DNA of 64,000 nt from Thermoanaerobaculales bacterium. GTDB taxonomy: Bacteria > Acidobacteriota > Thermoanaerobaculia > Thermoanaerobaculales > Sulfomarinibacteraceae. Below the pieces are notes generated by a model. That model ran no database searches. It worked only from the letters and a program-made list of their open reading frames with translations, and was not told the DNA's origin. Shown piece by piece: positions 1 through 8,533 of the stretch (positions are counted from its first letter, which is position 1; each line of letters begins with the position of its first letter). The stretch spans positions 248,001-312,000 of the forward strand of contig DAOPQC010000005.1 of assembly GCA_035358815.1 (NCBI GenBank), in the 5' to 3' direction. A program made the translations under genes and the position numbers.

Positions 1-783
1 CTCGGGCGCCACCTGCGGTGGCTTGCCGGGTCCGGGCTCCACGGCGCGGTGGTGTTGGGCAGCAACGGCGAGTTTCCGTCGTTCACGCTCGAGGAGCGGC
101 GCCGGATCGCCGCCGCTGCCGCCGCGGCCCGCGGCAGCCTGAAGATGGTGCTCGGCGTCGGCTCGTGCGCGGTCGACGAGGCCATCGAGATGGTCGGCGA
201 GGCCGCGCAGCACGGCTACGACGCCGTGCTGTGCCCACCGCCGTTCTACTTTCGGAGACCGTCGACGCGCGGTCTGGTGGCGTTCTTCGGCCGGGTGCTG
301 GACGCGTCACGGGTGCCGGTCCTGGCCTACCACATCCCGCAGCTGACCGGGATCCCGATCAGCGACGAGCTCCTCGATCTCATCGGCGACCACCCCCTGC
401 TCGCCGGGGTCAAGGACTCGAGCGGTGATCCGTCGGAGCTGCAGCGGCTGGTTGGTCGGTGCCGGCGCCGCAGCTTTCTGATCGGGTCGGATCGGCTGGT
501 GCTGGCCGCTCACGAGGCCGGCGGCAGCGGCAGCATCACCGCGGCCGCCAGCGTGGTCCCCGGCCTGGTGGTAGAGGCGGCCCGCAGCGCCCGGGCCCAA
601 GAGGCACTGCTGGCTGTCCGCAACCTGCTCGAGGAGTACGGGCTTCAGGCCGCGGTCAAGGCGCTGCTCCGGCACCGCGGGTTCGGCGAGTACGGCTCCC
701 GACCGCCGTTGATGGGCCTGGAAGCGGAGCCGGAGCGCAGCGCCGAGCTGGTGCGGCGGTTCGAGGAGCTCAGCCCGGGTTGA
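1..783 (+). CDS. DapA/NAL-family lyase, 5' end cut by window edge
   Basis: The reading frame is open from base 1, so this is the C-terminal part of a class I aldolase of the dihydrodipicolinate synthase / N-acetylneuraminate lyase family. The GSNGEF motif (family GTTGE-type, pyruvate carboxylate binding) lies just inside the window. YHIP places the catalytic tyrosine at bases 328-330, and GVKDSSGD holds the Schiff-base lysine at bases 412-414. Family members condense or cleave pyruvate with an aldehyde in the cytosol. The lysine-biosynthesis enzyme itself cannot be told apart from sugar-acid or hydroxyproline-pathway relatives here. The end of the gene overlaps the end of the convergent oxidoreductase gene by 14 bases. 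Confidence 0.85.
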   Translation, partial: LGRHLRWLAGSGLHGAVVLGSNGEFPSFTLEERRRIAAAAAAARGSLKMVLGVGSCAVDEAIEMVGEAAQHGYDAVLCPPPFYFRRPSTRGLVAFFGRVLDASRVPVLAYHIPQLTGIPISDELLDLIGDHPLLAGVKDSSGDPSELQRLVGRCRRRSFLIGSDRLVLAAHEAGGSGSITAAASVVPGLVVEAARSARAQEALLAVRNLLEEYGLQAAVKALLRHRGFGEYGSRPPLMGLEAEPERSAELVRRFEELSPG

Positions 784-1765
784 CCGGGTCCACGGCGAGC
801 ACCAGCTTGCCGAAGATCTCGCCCGCGGCAAGGAGCCGGTGGGCGTCGGCGACCTGCTCCAGGGGAAGGATGCGGTCCACCACCGGGGAGAGCGTGCCGT
901 CGGCGATCGCGGTGCCGAACCGCTCGAGCAGGGCAACGATGGTCCGGCCCTTGAACGCGGCGGTCCGCGAGCGGAGGGTCGAGCCGATGATCGACAGGCG
1001 CTTCGACAGCACCTGGCGGAGGTCGATCTCGGCCTGCGAACCGCCCATCAGCCCGATCACGACCAGGCGACCGTCCTCGGCGAGCAGGCGCAGGTGGGCC
1101 GGCAGGTAGCGCGCGCCGATGCAGTCGAGCACCAGGTCGACCCGGCGTCCCCCGGTGGCCTCGAGAGCCGCGGCCACCAGATCGACTTCCCTGTAGTCGA
1201 AGGCGCGGGCCGCACCGAGCGCGAGACAGCGCCGGCAGCGCTCGGGCGAGCCGGCCGTCACCATCGCCGGGGCGCCGGCCGCGGCGGCGAGCTGGATGGC
1301 CGCGGTCCCGACGCCGCCGCTGCCGCCGTGGACCAGGGCCAGCCTCCCAGGCGCGAGCTCGCCGAGGATGAACAGGTTGAGGAAGGCGGTCACGAAGGCT
1401 TCGGGGAAGGCGCCGGCCTGCGCGTTCGAGAAGCCGGCCGGCACCGGCATGAGGCAGGCCGCGGGCGCCACCACCTCCTCGGCGTAGCCGCCGCCGGCAA
1501 GCAGCGCCATCACGCGGTCGCCGGGCCTGAAGCGGGACACCCTGCCGCCGACCTCGACCACGGTGCCGGCACACTCGAGCCCCAGGATCGGGGAGGCGCC
1601 GTCCGGCGGGGGATAGAGGCCCCGGCGCTGCAGCAGGTCGGCGCGATTGACGCCGGCAGTGGTGACCCGGATCCGGACCCCGTCGGGCGTCATCTCCGGG
1701 GCGGCGACCTCACCGATGCGCAGGACCGATTCGTCGCCGAAGCCGTCGCAGACCACCGCTCGCAT
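770..1765 (-). CDS. NAD(P)H:quinone oxidoreductase, zinc-independent MDR family
   Basis: A 331-residue medium-chain dehydrogenase/reductase of the quinone oxidoreductase (QOR/PIG3) type. The N-terminal GroES-like fold contains NRADLLQRRGLYPPP. The Rossmann nucleotide-binding motif is VHGGSGGVGTAAIQLA. The catalytic zinc ligands of true alcohol dehydrogenases are not seen, as is usual for quinone reductases. The protein probably reduces quinones or enones with NADPH in the cytosol. I chose the ATG at 1765 because it gives the family's standard N terminus (MRAVVCDGFG). The open frame extends far upstream, but antisense to the M29 gene and without homology. It converges on, and overlaps, the DapA-family gene. 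Confidence 0.9.
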   Translation of the reverse strand: MRAVVCDGFGDESVLRIGEVAAPEMTPDGVRIRVTTAGVNRADLLQRRGLYPPPDGASPILGLECAGTVVEVGGRVSRFRPGDRVMALLAGGGYAEEVVAPAACLMPVPAGFSNAQAGAFPEAFVTAFLNLFILGELAPGRLALVHGGSGGVGTAAIQLAAAAGAPAMVTAGSPERCRRCLALGAARAFDYREVDLVAAALEATGGRRVDLVLDCIGARYLPAHLRLLAEDGRLVVIGLMGGSQAEIDLRQVLSKRLSIIGSTLRSRTAAFKGRTIVALLERFGTAIADGTLSPVVDRILPLEQVADAHRLLAAGEIFGKLVLAVDPVNPG

Positions 1766-1805
1766 GAAAAGAGGATACCGGATGGGAGGGTGGGGTCCGT
1801 TGTGC

Positions 1806-1907
1806 CCCGTTTCCGCGCCCGCGCCCGCTTCCGCTCCCGATGGTGTTTGCCGTCCGTGATCCGTATTCGAATGATGAAGCTCGGAAGCGGGCACGGAAGC
1901 GGAGACG
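1806..1907. repeat. TTCCCG/CGGGAA-type inverted repeat, copy 1
   Basis: A C-rich arm (about 1806-1840, units such as CGCCCG and CTTCCG) is followed after about 40 bases by a G-rich arm (about 1880-1907, GGAAGCGGGCACGGAAGCGG). The arms are complementary enough to form a long imperfect hairpin. It lies in the divergent gap between the quinone oxidoreductase and the M29 gene. Similar but better-matched copies occur at 7441-7579 and 12041-12182. No coding potential is seen. Confidence 0.5.
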
Positions 1908-1951
1908 GTCGTGAAGCGGGTGCCTCGTCCCGGCTCGCCCGCGAAAGGCGC

Positions 1952-1957
1952 TACAAT
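1952..1957 (+). promoter_or_regulatory. Putative -10 box of the M29 aminopeptidase gene
   Basis: TACAAT lies 33 bases before the ATG at 1991, with a GGAGG ribosome binding site at 1980-1984 in between. No convincing -35 element is seen 16-18 bases upstream. Confidence 0.4.
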
Positions 1958-1990
1958 GCCGACCGCCCCCCGGCGGCGCGGAGGTTCGTG

Positions 1991-3187
1991 ATGCGTGAAG
2001 CGGCCATCAAGGCGAAGGACCTGGAGACCTGGGCCGGCTTTCTCCTCGATCACTCGCTGGGCGGGATCGAGCCCGCGGACCGGGTGATGATCAAGGGCGA
2101 GCGGATCTGCTGGCCGCTGATGGCGGTGCTCGAGCGCCGCGTCATCCAGGCCGGTGCGGTTGCCGACGTCTGCCTGGTCCCCCCGAACAACGACCGCGGC
2201 CGGGTCTGGTCCGCGGTGATGGGGCGTGAGGGCTCGGCCGAGCAGCTGGCGCGGATCCCGGACTGGCACGGCGACCGCTACCGGAGCATGACTAAGTACG
2301 TCGAGGTCCTCGGGGGCGAGGACCCGGCCCAGTACGCCGGCCTGGCGCCGGCGCAGCAGCAGGCGCTGGCCGCCGCCGACCGCCCGTTCGCCGACCTGCG
2401 CCTCTCCAAGCCGTGGGTGATCACCCTCTACCCGACCCCGGCATTTGCCGCGCTCGAGGGCATGCCGCTTGGCGAGTACACCCGGTTCATCGTGCGCGCC
2501 TCGACCACCGATCCGCGGCCGCTGCTCGAGGCCGAGCAGGCCTTGGAGCAGGTCTTCGCCAGCGCGAAGTCGATGACCGTGACGACCAGGCACCCCGACC
2601 GGCGCCGCGACTTCGTGCTCGAGCTCGGCCTCTCCTCCGGGCGCCCGATCATGTCGTATGGGCTGCGGAACTTCCCTGACGGGGAGATCTTCACCAGCCC
2701 GGACGCGACGGCGACCGAGGGCGAGATCTTCGTCGACCTGCCGGTGAACTACGGCGGCAACGACATCCAGGGGATCTACTTGAAGTTCGAGGGCGGCAGG
2801 ATCGTCCGTTACCGCGCTGCGGTCGGGCACCAGCACCTCGCCGCGATCATCGAGACCGACGATGGCTCGCACCGGCTTGGCGAGGTCGCGCTCGGCATGA
2901 ACCCGGGGCTCGATCGCGTCCTCAAGCATCCCCTGTTCGTGGAGAAGGTGGGCGGCACCCTGCACATCGCGATCGGCGCGAGCTACGAGGGCTGCTTCGT
3001 CGACGACCCGCGCTCCGACAAGGGCGCCGCCCGGATCAAGAGGCTCGAGCGGTCGGGCGTACTCAACCGCTCGGCGCAGCACGTGGACATCGTCGCCGAC
3101 TTCCGGCCGGGCGGCTGCGGCCGCCGGGTCCGGGTCGGGGACGTCGAGCTGAGGCCGGCCAACGGCGTATGGGTGGTCGCGGGCTGA
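1991..3187 (+). CDS. M29-family aminopeptidase
   Basis: A 398-residue protein of the M29 (thermophilic aminopeptidase AmpS/AmpT) metallopeptidase family, which removes N-terminal residues from peptides using two metal ions. The conserved C-terminal metal-binding region is visible. GEVALG carries the expected glutamate ligand, LHIAIGASYEG the first histidine, and QHVDIVAD the final histidine-aspartate pair. Length is typical for the family (about 400). The ATG at 1991 is preceded at 6 bases by GGAGG, which supports it over far upstream starts in the same frame. It stands alone, 52 bases before the ClpX-like gene, and may be cotranscribed with it. Confidence 0.88.
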   Translation: MREAAIKAKDLETWAGFLLDHSLGGIEPADRVMIKGERICWPLMAVLERRVIQAGAVADVCLVPPNNDRGRVWSAVMGREGSAEQLARIPDWHGDRYRSMTKYVEVLGGEDPAQYAGLAPAQQQALAAADRPFADLRLSKPWVITLYPTPAFAALEGMPLGEYTRFIVRASTTDPRPLLEAEQALEQVFASAKSMTVTTRHPDRRRDFVLELGLSSGRPIMSYGLRNFPDGEIFTSPDATATEGEIFVDLPVNYGGNDIQGIYLKFEGGRIVRYRAAVGHQHLAAIIETDDGSHRLGEVALGMNPGLDRVLKHPLFVEKVGGTLHIAIGASYEGCFVDDPRSDKGAARIKRLERSGVLNRSAQHVDIVADFRPGGCGRRVRVGDVELRPANGVWVVAG

Positions 3188-3239
3188 TGAGGCTGCGCTG
3201 CCGGCCCGTGGCGCAGCCGCTGGCCTCTGGGAGGGCACG

Positions 3240-4409
3240 ATGACCGACAAGGGGAGACCGGCTCCTGCGGAGGCTCCGGGCGAAGGCCGGCGGCGGATGG
3301 ACGAGATCACGCCGCCGATCATCCTGCAGGAGCTGCGCAAGGGAGTCCTCGGACAGAACATCGCCCTGCGATTCGTCTCGGTGGCGATCTACAAGCACAC
3401 CACCGGCAAGGTGTCGGGGAACATCCTGCTGATCGGCAACTCGGGCACCGGCAAGACGACGATCATGAACAACATCCAGCGGATGTACCACGACGTGCCC
3501 GAGTACCGCCCGTTCCGCGCGATGACCATCATCAACGCCAACCTGCTGGTCGACGCCGAGCGGATGGAGTTTCAGCCGTCCCGCCTGTTCTCGGCGGTCG
3601 AGCAGCGGGCGCGGTCGCTGCTCGGGCCCAAGCCGGGGCCTGACGAGCTGCGCGCGACCATGGAGCGGGCGACCATCTGCATCGACGAGATCGACAAGAT
3701 GTCGTCGATCGTCGCCGGCAAGCCGAACCCGATCGGGGTCGTGCTCCAGCAGGGGTTGCTCACCCTGATGGAGGGCGAGCAGGTCGCGTACCGGACCTTC
3801 GCGAACGTCGACGGTGAGGACAAGCAGGTCACGATCACCATCAACACCGAGCACATGATGTTCATCTGCGGCGGCGCCTTCGAAGGGCTCTACGACCAGG
3901 TCTACTTCCGCGTGGTGAGCCCGAGCAGCGGCGAGAAGCTGAAGTCGCAGGCGATCCAGACCGCCGACGGGCAGGTCCGGATCGAGACCCGGTTCGAGCT
4001 CGCCGACTACCTCAAGCCGGAGGACCTCTTCACCTACGGCATGGTCCCGCAGTTCATGTCGCGCTTCGACAACGTGGTGCTGCTGCGTTCCCTGGACGTG
4101 CCGATCCTCAAGGAGATCCTGCTCTGCTCGGTGGACTCGCCGTTCAACCGGTCGCGCCGGTACTTCGAGGTGATGGACATCCGGCTGGAGATCGAGGACG
4201 TGGCGGCGGCGATCATCGCCGAGGAGGCAGAGAAGAACTCCCGCACCGGCGCCCGCGCGCTGCGCACGGTGTTCGGACGGATCATCAACCGGCTCGAGTT
4301 CGATCCCTGGCAGCACGAAGGGCTGGAGGCACTGCCCGGCGGCGGCCACCGGCTGGTGATCGACCGCGAGATGGCGCGGCGGGCCGTGGCGTCCCGCAAC
4401 GACAGCTGA
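3240..4409 (+). CDS. ClpX-like AAA+ ATPase without N-terminal zinc finger
   Basis: A 389-residue AAA+ ATPase most like ClpX/HslU. Walker A GNSGTGKT is at residues 66-73, Walker B ICIDEIDK at 146-153, and the sensor-2 arginine lies in the ClpX-type TGARALR near the C terminus. The ClpX N-terminal four-cysteine zinc-binding domain is absent. I do not see the IGF-type loop that docks ClpX on ClpP, so this is probably a stand-alone unfoldase or remodeler rather than a ClpP partner. A large insertion follows Walker B (GEQVAYRTFANVDGEDKQV to the EHMMFICGG strand). It is followed closely by an unknown protein and an FHA/activator-like protein, which suggests a shared signalling or assembly role. Confidence 0.85.
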   Translation: MTDKGRPAPAEAPGEGRRRMDEITPPIILQELRKGVLGQNIALRFVSVAIYKHTTGKVSGNILLIGNSGTGKTTIMNNIQRMYHDVPEYRPFRAMTIINANLLVDAERMEFQPSRLFSAVEQRARSLLGPKPGPDELRATMERATICIDEIDKMSSIVAGKPNPIGVVLQQGLLTLMEGEQVAYRTFANVDGEDKQVTITINTEHMMFICGGAFEGLYDQVYFRVVSPSSGEKLKSQAIQTADGQVRIETRFELADYLKPEDLFTYGMVPQFMSRFDNVVLLRSLDVPILKEILLCSVDSPFNRSRRYFEVMDIRLEIEDVAAAIIAEEAEKNSRTGARALRTVFGRIINRLEFDPWQHEGLEALPGGGHRLVIDREMARRAVASRNDS

Positions 4410-4452
4410 CCGTGTCCGCTAGACTGGGACGAGGGGATTTGGAGCGGGGCCC

Positions 4453-5136
4453 TTGACCCAGCGATGGTGGTTTCGGTTCGACCTCGATCTCAGGGACTCC
4501 CTGGGAACGCGGACCCACCCCAATGCGCTGGTCGTGCAGGAGGACCGCAACCTGGTGATGGGGCCGCAGCGGGTCCTCGACCTCGACACCGACGACGACC
4601 TCGCCGCCGCCTACCTGGCGGCGCGCGACCACCGCCCGCTGCCCCTGGGCGGGTTCGTGGTGCTGCGCGGGTGCTTGCCCGCAGCGCCCTGGACCTACCA
4701 GGCCGTGGTGCACGACTTCGAGCTGACCCCGAGCTGCCGCCCGGGCGACGTCCGGCGCAGCCTGTGCGGCGTGGTGCGCGACGCGCTGAAGCGCGGCCTC
4801 GGCTTTGCCGCCGCCGAGCCGCTCGGCCGCTGGCACGACCGCGGCCTCTCGCTGGAGGAGATGATCGAGGCCTTCCACGAGACGATCCTGGAGCTCAGCG
4901 CGTCGCTCGAAGAGTCGTTTCGGCTGACGCTCCTGCTCGAGGACCTCGATCAGGTCGAGCAGGTATCGCACCTGCTGCGGTCGCGGCTGCTGCGAAGGGC
5001 GAGCCGGAGCTTCCGCACCGTCGACGGTGACGCCGCGGTGGTCGAGGTCCGTGACGGGACGGCGAAGTACCACTTTCGCTTCGTGCCGGGAACCCTGGAC
5101 GGGTACATGGTGACTCGCGCCAGGGTGGGAGCGTGA
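4453..5136 (+). CDS. Unknown protein, possible degenerate macro domain
   Basis: A 227-residue cytosolic protein starting at TTG, with GGAG 8 bases upstream and a -10-like TAGACT at 4420-4425. I do not recognise a confident family. The middle (YQAVVHDFELTPSC, then VRDALKRGLGFAAAEPLG, then GLSLEEMIEAFHETI) follows the order seen in macro (ADP-ribose-binding) domains. There a histidine-containing strand is followed by a helix ending in xGL, a strand, a glycine loop and a xPLEEAA-type helix. The glycine-rich ligand loops are not preserved, so ligand binding is doubtful. The C terminus is arginine-rich. The gene sits between the ClpX-like ATPase and the FHA protein, with a 4-base overlap to the latter. 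Confidence 0.6.
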   Translation: MTQRWWFRFDLDLRDSLGTRTHPNALVVQEDRNLVMGPQRVLDLDTDDDLAAAYLAARDHRPLPLGGFVVLRGCLPAAPWTYQAVVHDFELTPSCRPGDVRRSLCGVVRDALKRGLGFAAAEPLGRWHDRGLSLEEMIEAFHETILELSASLEESFRLTLLLEDLDQVEQVSHLLRSRLLRRASRSFRTVDGDAAVVEVRDGTAKYHFRFVPGTLDGYMVTRARVGA

Positions 5137-6941
5137 CGGCAATGGCACGGCTCTACCTGGTCTACTCGGACCCGGAGCACGGCGAGCAGCGGGTCGCCCT
5201 GTCCGGTGATCGGAGCTGGCGCATCGGTGCGAGCCCGGACAACGACATCGTCATCGGGCACAACGACATCTCGCGTCACCACGCGATTCTCCGGATCCGC
5301 CAGGGCTCGTCCCACATCACCGACCTCAACAGCAAGAACGGGACCTTCGTGAACGGCCGGCGCGTCGCGTCGGCGACAGTGAGGATCGGCGACGTCATTC
5401 ACCTGTCGTCGACCCGGATGGTCATCGAGGAGCAGGGCGCGGCCGATGCGGCATCGGGGAGTGCCGGCGACGACACCAGCCCACGTCGGCCGCCGGGGAC
5501 CGCGGTCGATGAGACGCAGGGGTTCTCCGGCCGGGCGAGCGCCGAGGACATCGTGTCGCTGCTGGTGACCACGGCGGGGGCGGTGCGGCGAGGCGCGATC
5601 GGCGAGCCGCTGAGCTGGGCGGTGGAGCGGTTCGGGCTGAGCGCCCTGGTGGTGCTCTACCGCGACGACGACGGCAACGTGTCGATGGTGTCGAGCGCCG
5701 GCGACCTCGGCGCGCTGGTCCGCTCCAGCGAGGCCCTCGCCCGGATCGCCCGGGAGCACGGGGGAAGGCAGTCGGGAACGCGGATCAGCGAGATCAGCGA
5801 GCTCGGCGAGAAGCTGCTGGTGGCGCCGATGCAGCGCGACCACGTGCTGGTCGCGCGCTTCGAAGGCGCTCCTCCCGCGGTTGGCGACATGCGGGCCGTC
5901 ATCGCGGCCGTCGAGGCGGTGCTCTGCTCGGGCAACCCGCCATGCCCGTCCGGGCTGGCGCCGGGCGACCGCCGGGACCCCGAGCTGCGCCGCTTCGGCA
6001 GCCCGCTGCACCGGATCGCTGGGCTGTCCGAGGTCGTCAACGAGTGCAAGCGCCGCGCCGCCGAGTTCGCGGGCGGCGGCCGGCCGGTGCTGCTGGCCGG
6101 CGAGCCGGGGACCGGGAAGGCCCTGGTCGCCAGGGTGATCCACGATCTCTCGAAGTGCAGCGGTGGGCCGTTCGTGACCGCGGCGGCGCTGGCGCCGGGA
6201 CCGGGCGAGATCCTGGTCTTCGACTCGGACGACGGACCGTCCCGCTTCGATCAGGCGCGCGGGGGGACGCTCTACATCAGCGACCTCGGCCTGGTGCCGA
6301 TCGCCGACCAGGAGCGCTTGCGGGAGCTGCTCTGGCCCGCGGGAGCCGCGTCGCTGCCGCCGCCCGCCCAGGCGCGGATCGTGGTCGGCGTCGTGGGGTC
6401 GGTCGCGGAGGGGATCGCCCGGGGCACCCTCCACGGCGAGCTGGTATCGCCGCTGCGCGCGTCCTCCCTGGAGCTGCCGCCGCTGCGCGAGCACAGCGAG
6501 GACATCCCGCTGCTGGTGACCCACTTCCAGCGCGAGGTGGGCGGGCGGCGCGGCGGTGCGGGGAGCGGCTTCACGGTCGCCGCGCTGGAAGCGCTGACCG
6601 CCTACCGGTGGCCGGGCAACGTCGGCGAGCTGCGGGCGGAGATCCTGCGCCTGATGACGCGCGCCGCGAGCGATCTCGTGGTGGAGGTGGCGGATCTGTC
6701 GCCGCGGATCCGCGAGGAGCTGGCCGCGGCTGACGCGCCGCCACCCGATCTCGGCGCGCTGGCGTCGCGGCCGCTCGCCGACGCCCGGGCCGACTTCGAG
6801 CGCTGGCGCATCCAGCGGGCGCTGGTGGACGCCGGCTGGAACCAGTCCCTCGCCGCGCAGCGGCTCGGCCTGTCGCGCGCCGGCCTGTTCAAGAAGATGC
6901 GCAAGCTCGGCCTGGCCGGCAACGAGGGCAGGGGGCCGTGA
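5133..6941 (+). CDS. FHA domain fused to degenerate sigma-54-activator-like AAA+ and Fis-type HTH
   Basis: A 602-residue protein with GTG start overlapping the previous gene. An N-terminal FHA domain (about residues 15-90) has the phosphothreonine-binding pattern: RIGASPDNDI, SRHHA, NSKNGTFVNG. A middle region of roughly 140 residues may be GAF-like. The C-terminal half resembles bacterial enhancer-binding proteins: GEPGTGKA Walker A at 323-330, RWPGNVGELR, and a Fis-like helix-turn-helix (NQSLAAQRLGLSRAGLFKKM). However, the GAFTGA loop that contacts sigma-54 is deleted. Walker B reads GGTLYISDL (377-385) where GGTLFLDEI is expected, so ATPase and sigma-54 activation are probably lost. It may act as a DNA-binding reader of phosphorylated partners. 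Confidence 0.8.
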   Translation: MTAMARLYLVYSDPEHGEQRVALSGDRSWRIGASPDNDIVIGHNDISRHHAILRIRQGSSHITDLNSKNGTFVNGRRVASATVRIGDVIHLSSTRMVIEEQGAADAASGSAGDDTSPRRPPGTAVDETQGFSGRASAEDIVSLLVTTAGAVRRGAIGEPLSWAVERFGLSALVVLYRDDDGNVSMVSSAGDLGALVRSSEALARIAREHGGRQSGTRISEISELGEKLLVAPMQRDHVLVARFEGAPPAVGDMRAVIAAVEAVLCSGNPPCPSGLAPGDRRDPELRRFGSPLHRIAGLSEVVNECKRRAAEFAGGGRPVLLAGEPGTGKALVARVIHDLSKCSGGPFVTAAALAPGPGEILVFDSDDGPSRFDQARGGTLYISDLGLVPIADQERLRELLWPAGAASLPPPAQARIVVGVVGSVAEGIARGTLHGELVSPLRASSLELPPLREHSEDIPLLVTHFQREVGGRRGGAGSGFTVAALEALTAYRWPGNVGELRAEILRLMTRAASDLVVEVADLSPRIREELAAADAPPPDLGALASRPLADARADFERWRIQRALVDAGWNQSLAAQRLGLSRAGLFKKMRKLGLAGNEGRGP

Positions 6942-6958
6942 CCGGCCCGCCACGCCGG

Positions 6959-6987
6959 ATGACAGGCGATCGGAAACAACCTATATT
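6959..6987 (+). promoter_or_regulatory. Sigma-70-type promoter of rnpB
   Basis: ATGACA (6959-6964, one mismatch to TTGACA) and TATATT (6982-6987) are separated by exactly 17 bases. Transcription would begin near 6993-6994, matching the first base of the RNase P P1 helix. The -35 lies just beyond the stop of the FHA gene. Confidence 0.7.
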
Positions 6988-6992
6988 CGAAG

Positions 6993-7384
<392 letters not shown>

Positions 7385-7401
7385 TTTCCCCCACCCGCCC
7401 A

Positions 7402-7432
7402 GGGGATAGGGGGTAGGGGACAGGGGATAGGG
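7402..7432 (+). other. G-quadruplex-like run behind rnpB
   Basis: Five guanine runs of 4, 5, 4, 4 and 3 bases are separated by only 2-3 bases each (ATA, TA, ACA, ATA), starting 18 bases after the RNase P RNA. This fits an intramolecular G-quadruplex in RNA or DNA. No ordinary hairpin-plus-U-tract terminator is seen behind rnpB, so the structure might help 3'-end formation; that is inference. Confidence 0.5.
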
Positions 7433-7440
7433 CCCCACCC

Positions 7441-7579
7441 GGTTCCGTTCCCGATCCCGTCCCCGTTCCCGACTGGACGTTCGCACGACCCCTCGGGAAC
7501 CACTTGTGTTGACTGCACATCAGCACTCACATCCGCCGTCTTTATCGGGGCACGGGAACGGGAAGGGGAACGGGAACGA
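7441..7579. repeat. TTCCCG/CGGGAA inverted repeat, copy 2
   Basis: The left arm (7441-7472) is built of GTTCCCG, ATCCCG and TCCCCG units. The right arm (about 7551-7579) is built of CGGGAAC and GGGAAGG units and is largely the reverse complement. About 80 bases lie between. The element fills most of the gap between rnpB and the LD-carboxypeptidase gene. It belongs with the copies at 1806-1907 and 12041-12182. Confidence 0.6.
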
Positions 7580-7636
7580 AAGGAAGGCGAATATCGCTTC
7601 GCGGCGTTGTCGCGCGGAATGCGGTATCGTTCGATC

Positions 7637-8533
7637 ATGGCCAGCCGCTTCGTGCCGCTCGCGCCTGGTGAGCCGATCGGGGTCGTGGCCCTGTCCGGCC
7701 CGGTGGATCGCGTCAAGCTCGAGGCCGGCCTGCGCGTGCTCGAGCGCTGGGGACACCCAGTGGTGCTGGCACCCAACCTGCGGGCGAGGTCCGGGTATCT
7801 CGCGGGAGACGACAGCGCTCGGCTGGCCGGCCTGCGAGAGGTGATCGCCGAGGGGGCGAGGCTGCTGCTCGCGGCCCGCGGCGGCTACGGAGTGACCCGG
7901 CTGCTGCCGCGGCTGGATCTCGCCGAGCTCGCGGCCGCCGGGGTGCGGTTCGTCGGCTACTCGGACATCTCGGCCCTGCTCAACGCGCTGGTCGCCGCCG
8001 GCGGACCGCAGCAGGTTCACGGGCCGATGGCGGCGGCCGGGCTGGCGCGCCCCGGCAACGAGCGGCGTCTGCGCCGGCTGCTCGACGGCGAGCTGGTGGG
8101 CGAGACCCTGTTCCGCTTCGATGCGCGCCGGGTGGTCCGGCCGGGGCAGGCGGCGGGCCGCGCGGTCGGCGGCAATCTGTCGCTGCTCGAGTCGTTGATC
8201 GGGACCCCCCACGAGCCGCAGTGGGAGGGCAGCGTGCTGTTCCTGGAGGAGGTCGGAGAGCCCCTGTACCGGCTCGACCGGCTGTTGACCCACCTCCGGA
8301 GCTCTGGTAGATTGCGCGGGGTGAAAGCATTGATCTGTGGGAGCTTGCGCGGCTGCGGCCCGGTCGCCCAGCGATCCGAAAGGTGGCGGGAGATGGTGGC
8401 GGAGGCGGCCCCCGGGCAGGCCGCGGTGGTGGTCGACCTGCCGTTCGGGCACGCGGCCCGCAACCTCGCCTTTCCGATCGGGGCGCTGGTCGAGGTCGAT
8501 ACCGAGGTGGGCGCGATCCGGTGGAGCCGGTGA
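7637..8533 (+). CDS. ldcA: Muramoyltetrapeptide LD-carboxypeptidase (S66)
   Basis: A 298-residue S66 serine peptidase that removes the terminal D-alanine from muropeptide tetrapeptides during peptidoglycan recycling. The nucleophile is in VGYSDIS. The glutamate of the Ser-Glu-His triad is expected in FLEEVGEPLYRLDR, and the histidine in PFGHAARNLAFPIG. No signal peptide is seen, consistent with a cytosolic recycling enzyme. I placed the start at the ATG at 7637 (MASRFVPLAPG), with a -10-like TATCGT just upstream. A GTG at 7607 is an alternative. The stop overlaps the ATG of the next gene (TGATG), implying coupled translation. Confidence 0.9.
   Translation: MASRFVPLAPGEPIGVVALSGPVDRVKLEAGLRVLERWGHPVVLAPNLRARSGYLAGDDSARLAGLREVIAEGARLLLAARGGYGVTRLLPRLDLAELAAAGVRFVGYSDISALLNALVAAGGPQQVHGPMAAAGLARPGNERRLRRLLDGELVGETLFRFDARRVVRPGQAAGRAVGGNLSLLESLIGTPHEPQWEGSVLFLEEVGEPLYRLDRLLTHLRSSGRLRGVKALICGSLRGCGPVAQRSERWREMVAEAAPGQAAVVVDLPFGHAARNLAFPIGALVEVDTEVGAIRWSR

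Noticed and set aside
4950..6953. 667-codon minus-strand frame
   Set aside because: Antisense to the FHA/activator-like gene; arginine- and glutamine-rich shadow without motifs.
7756..7772. TGGCAC-CCAAC-CTGCG inside the LD-carboxypeptidase gene
   Set aside because: The -12 element has a mismatch and it is within a coding region with no gene start behind it.
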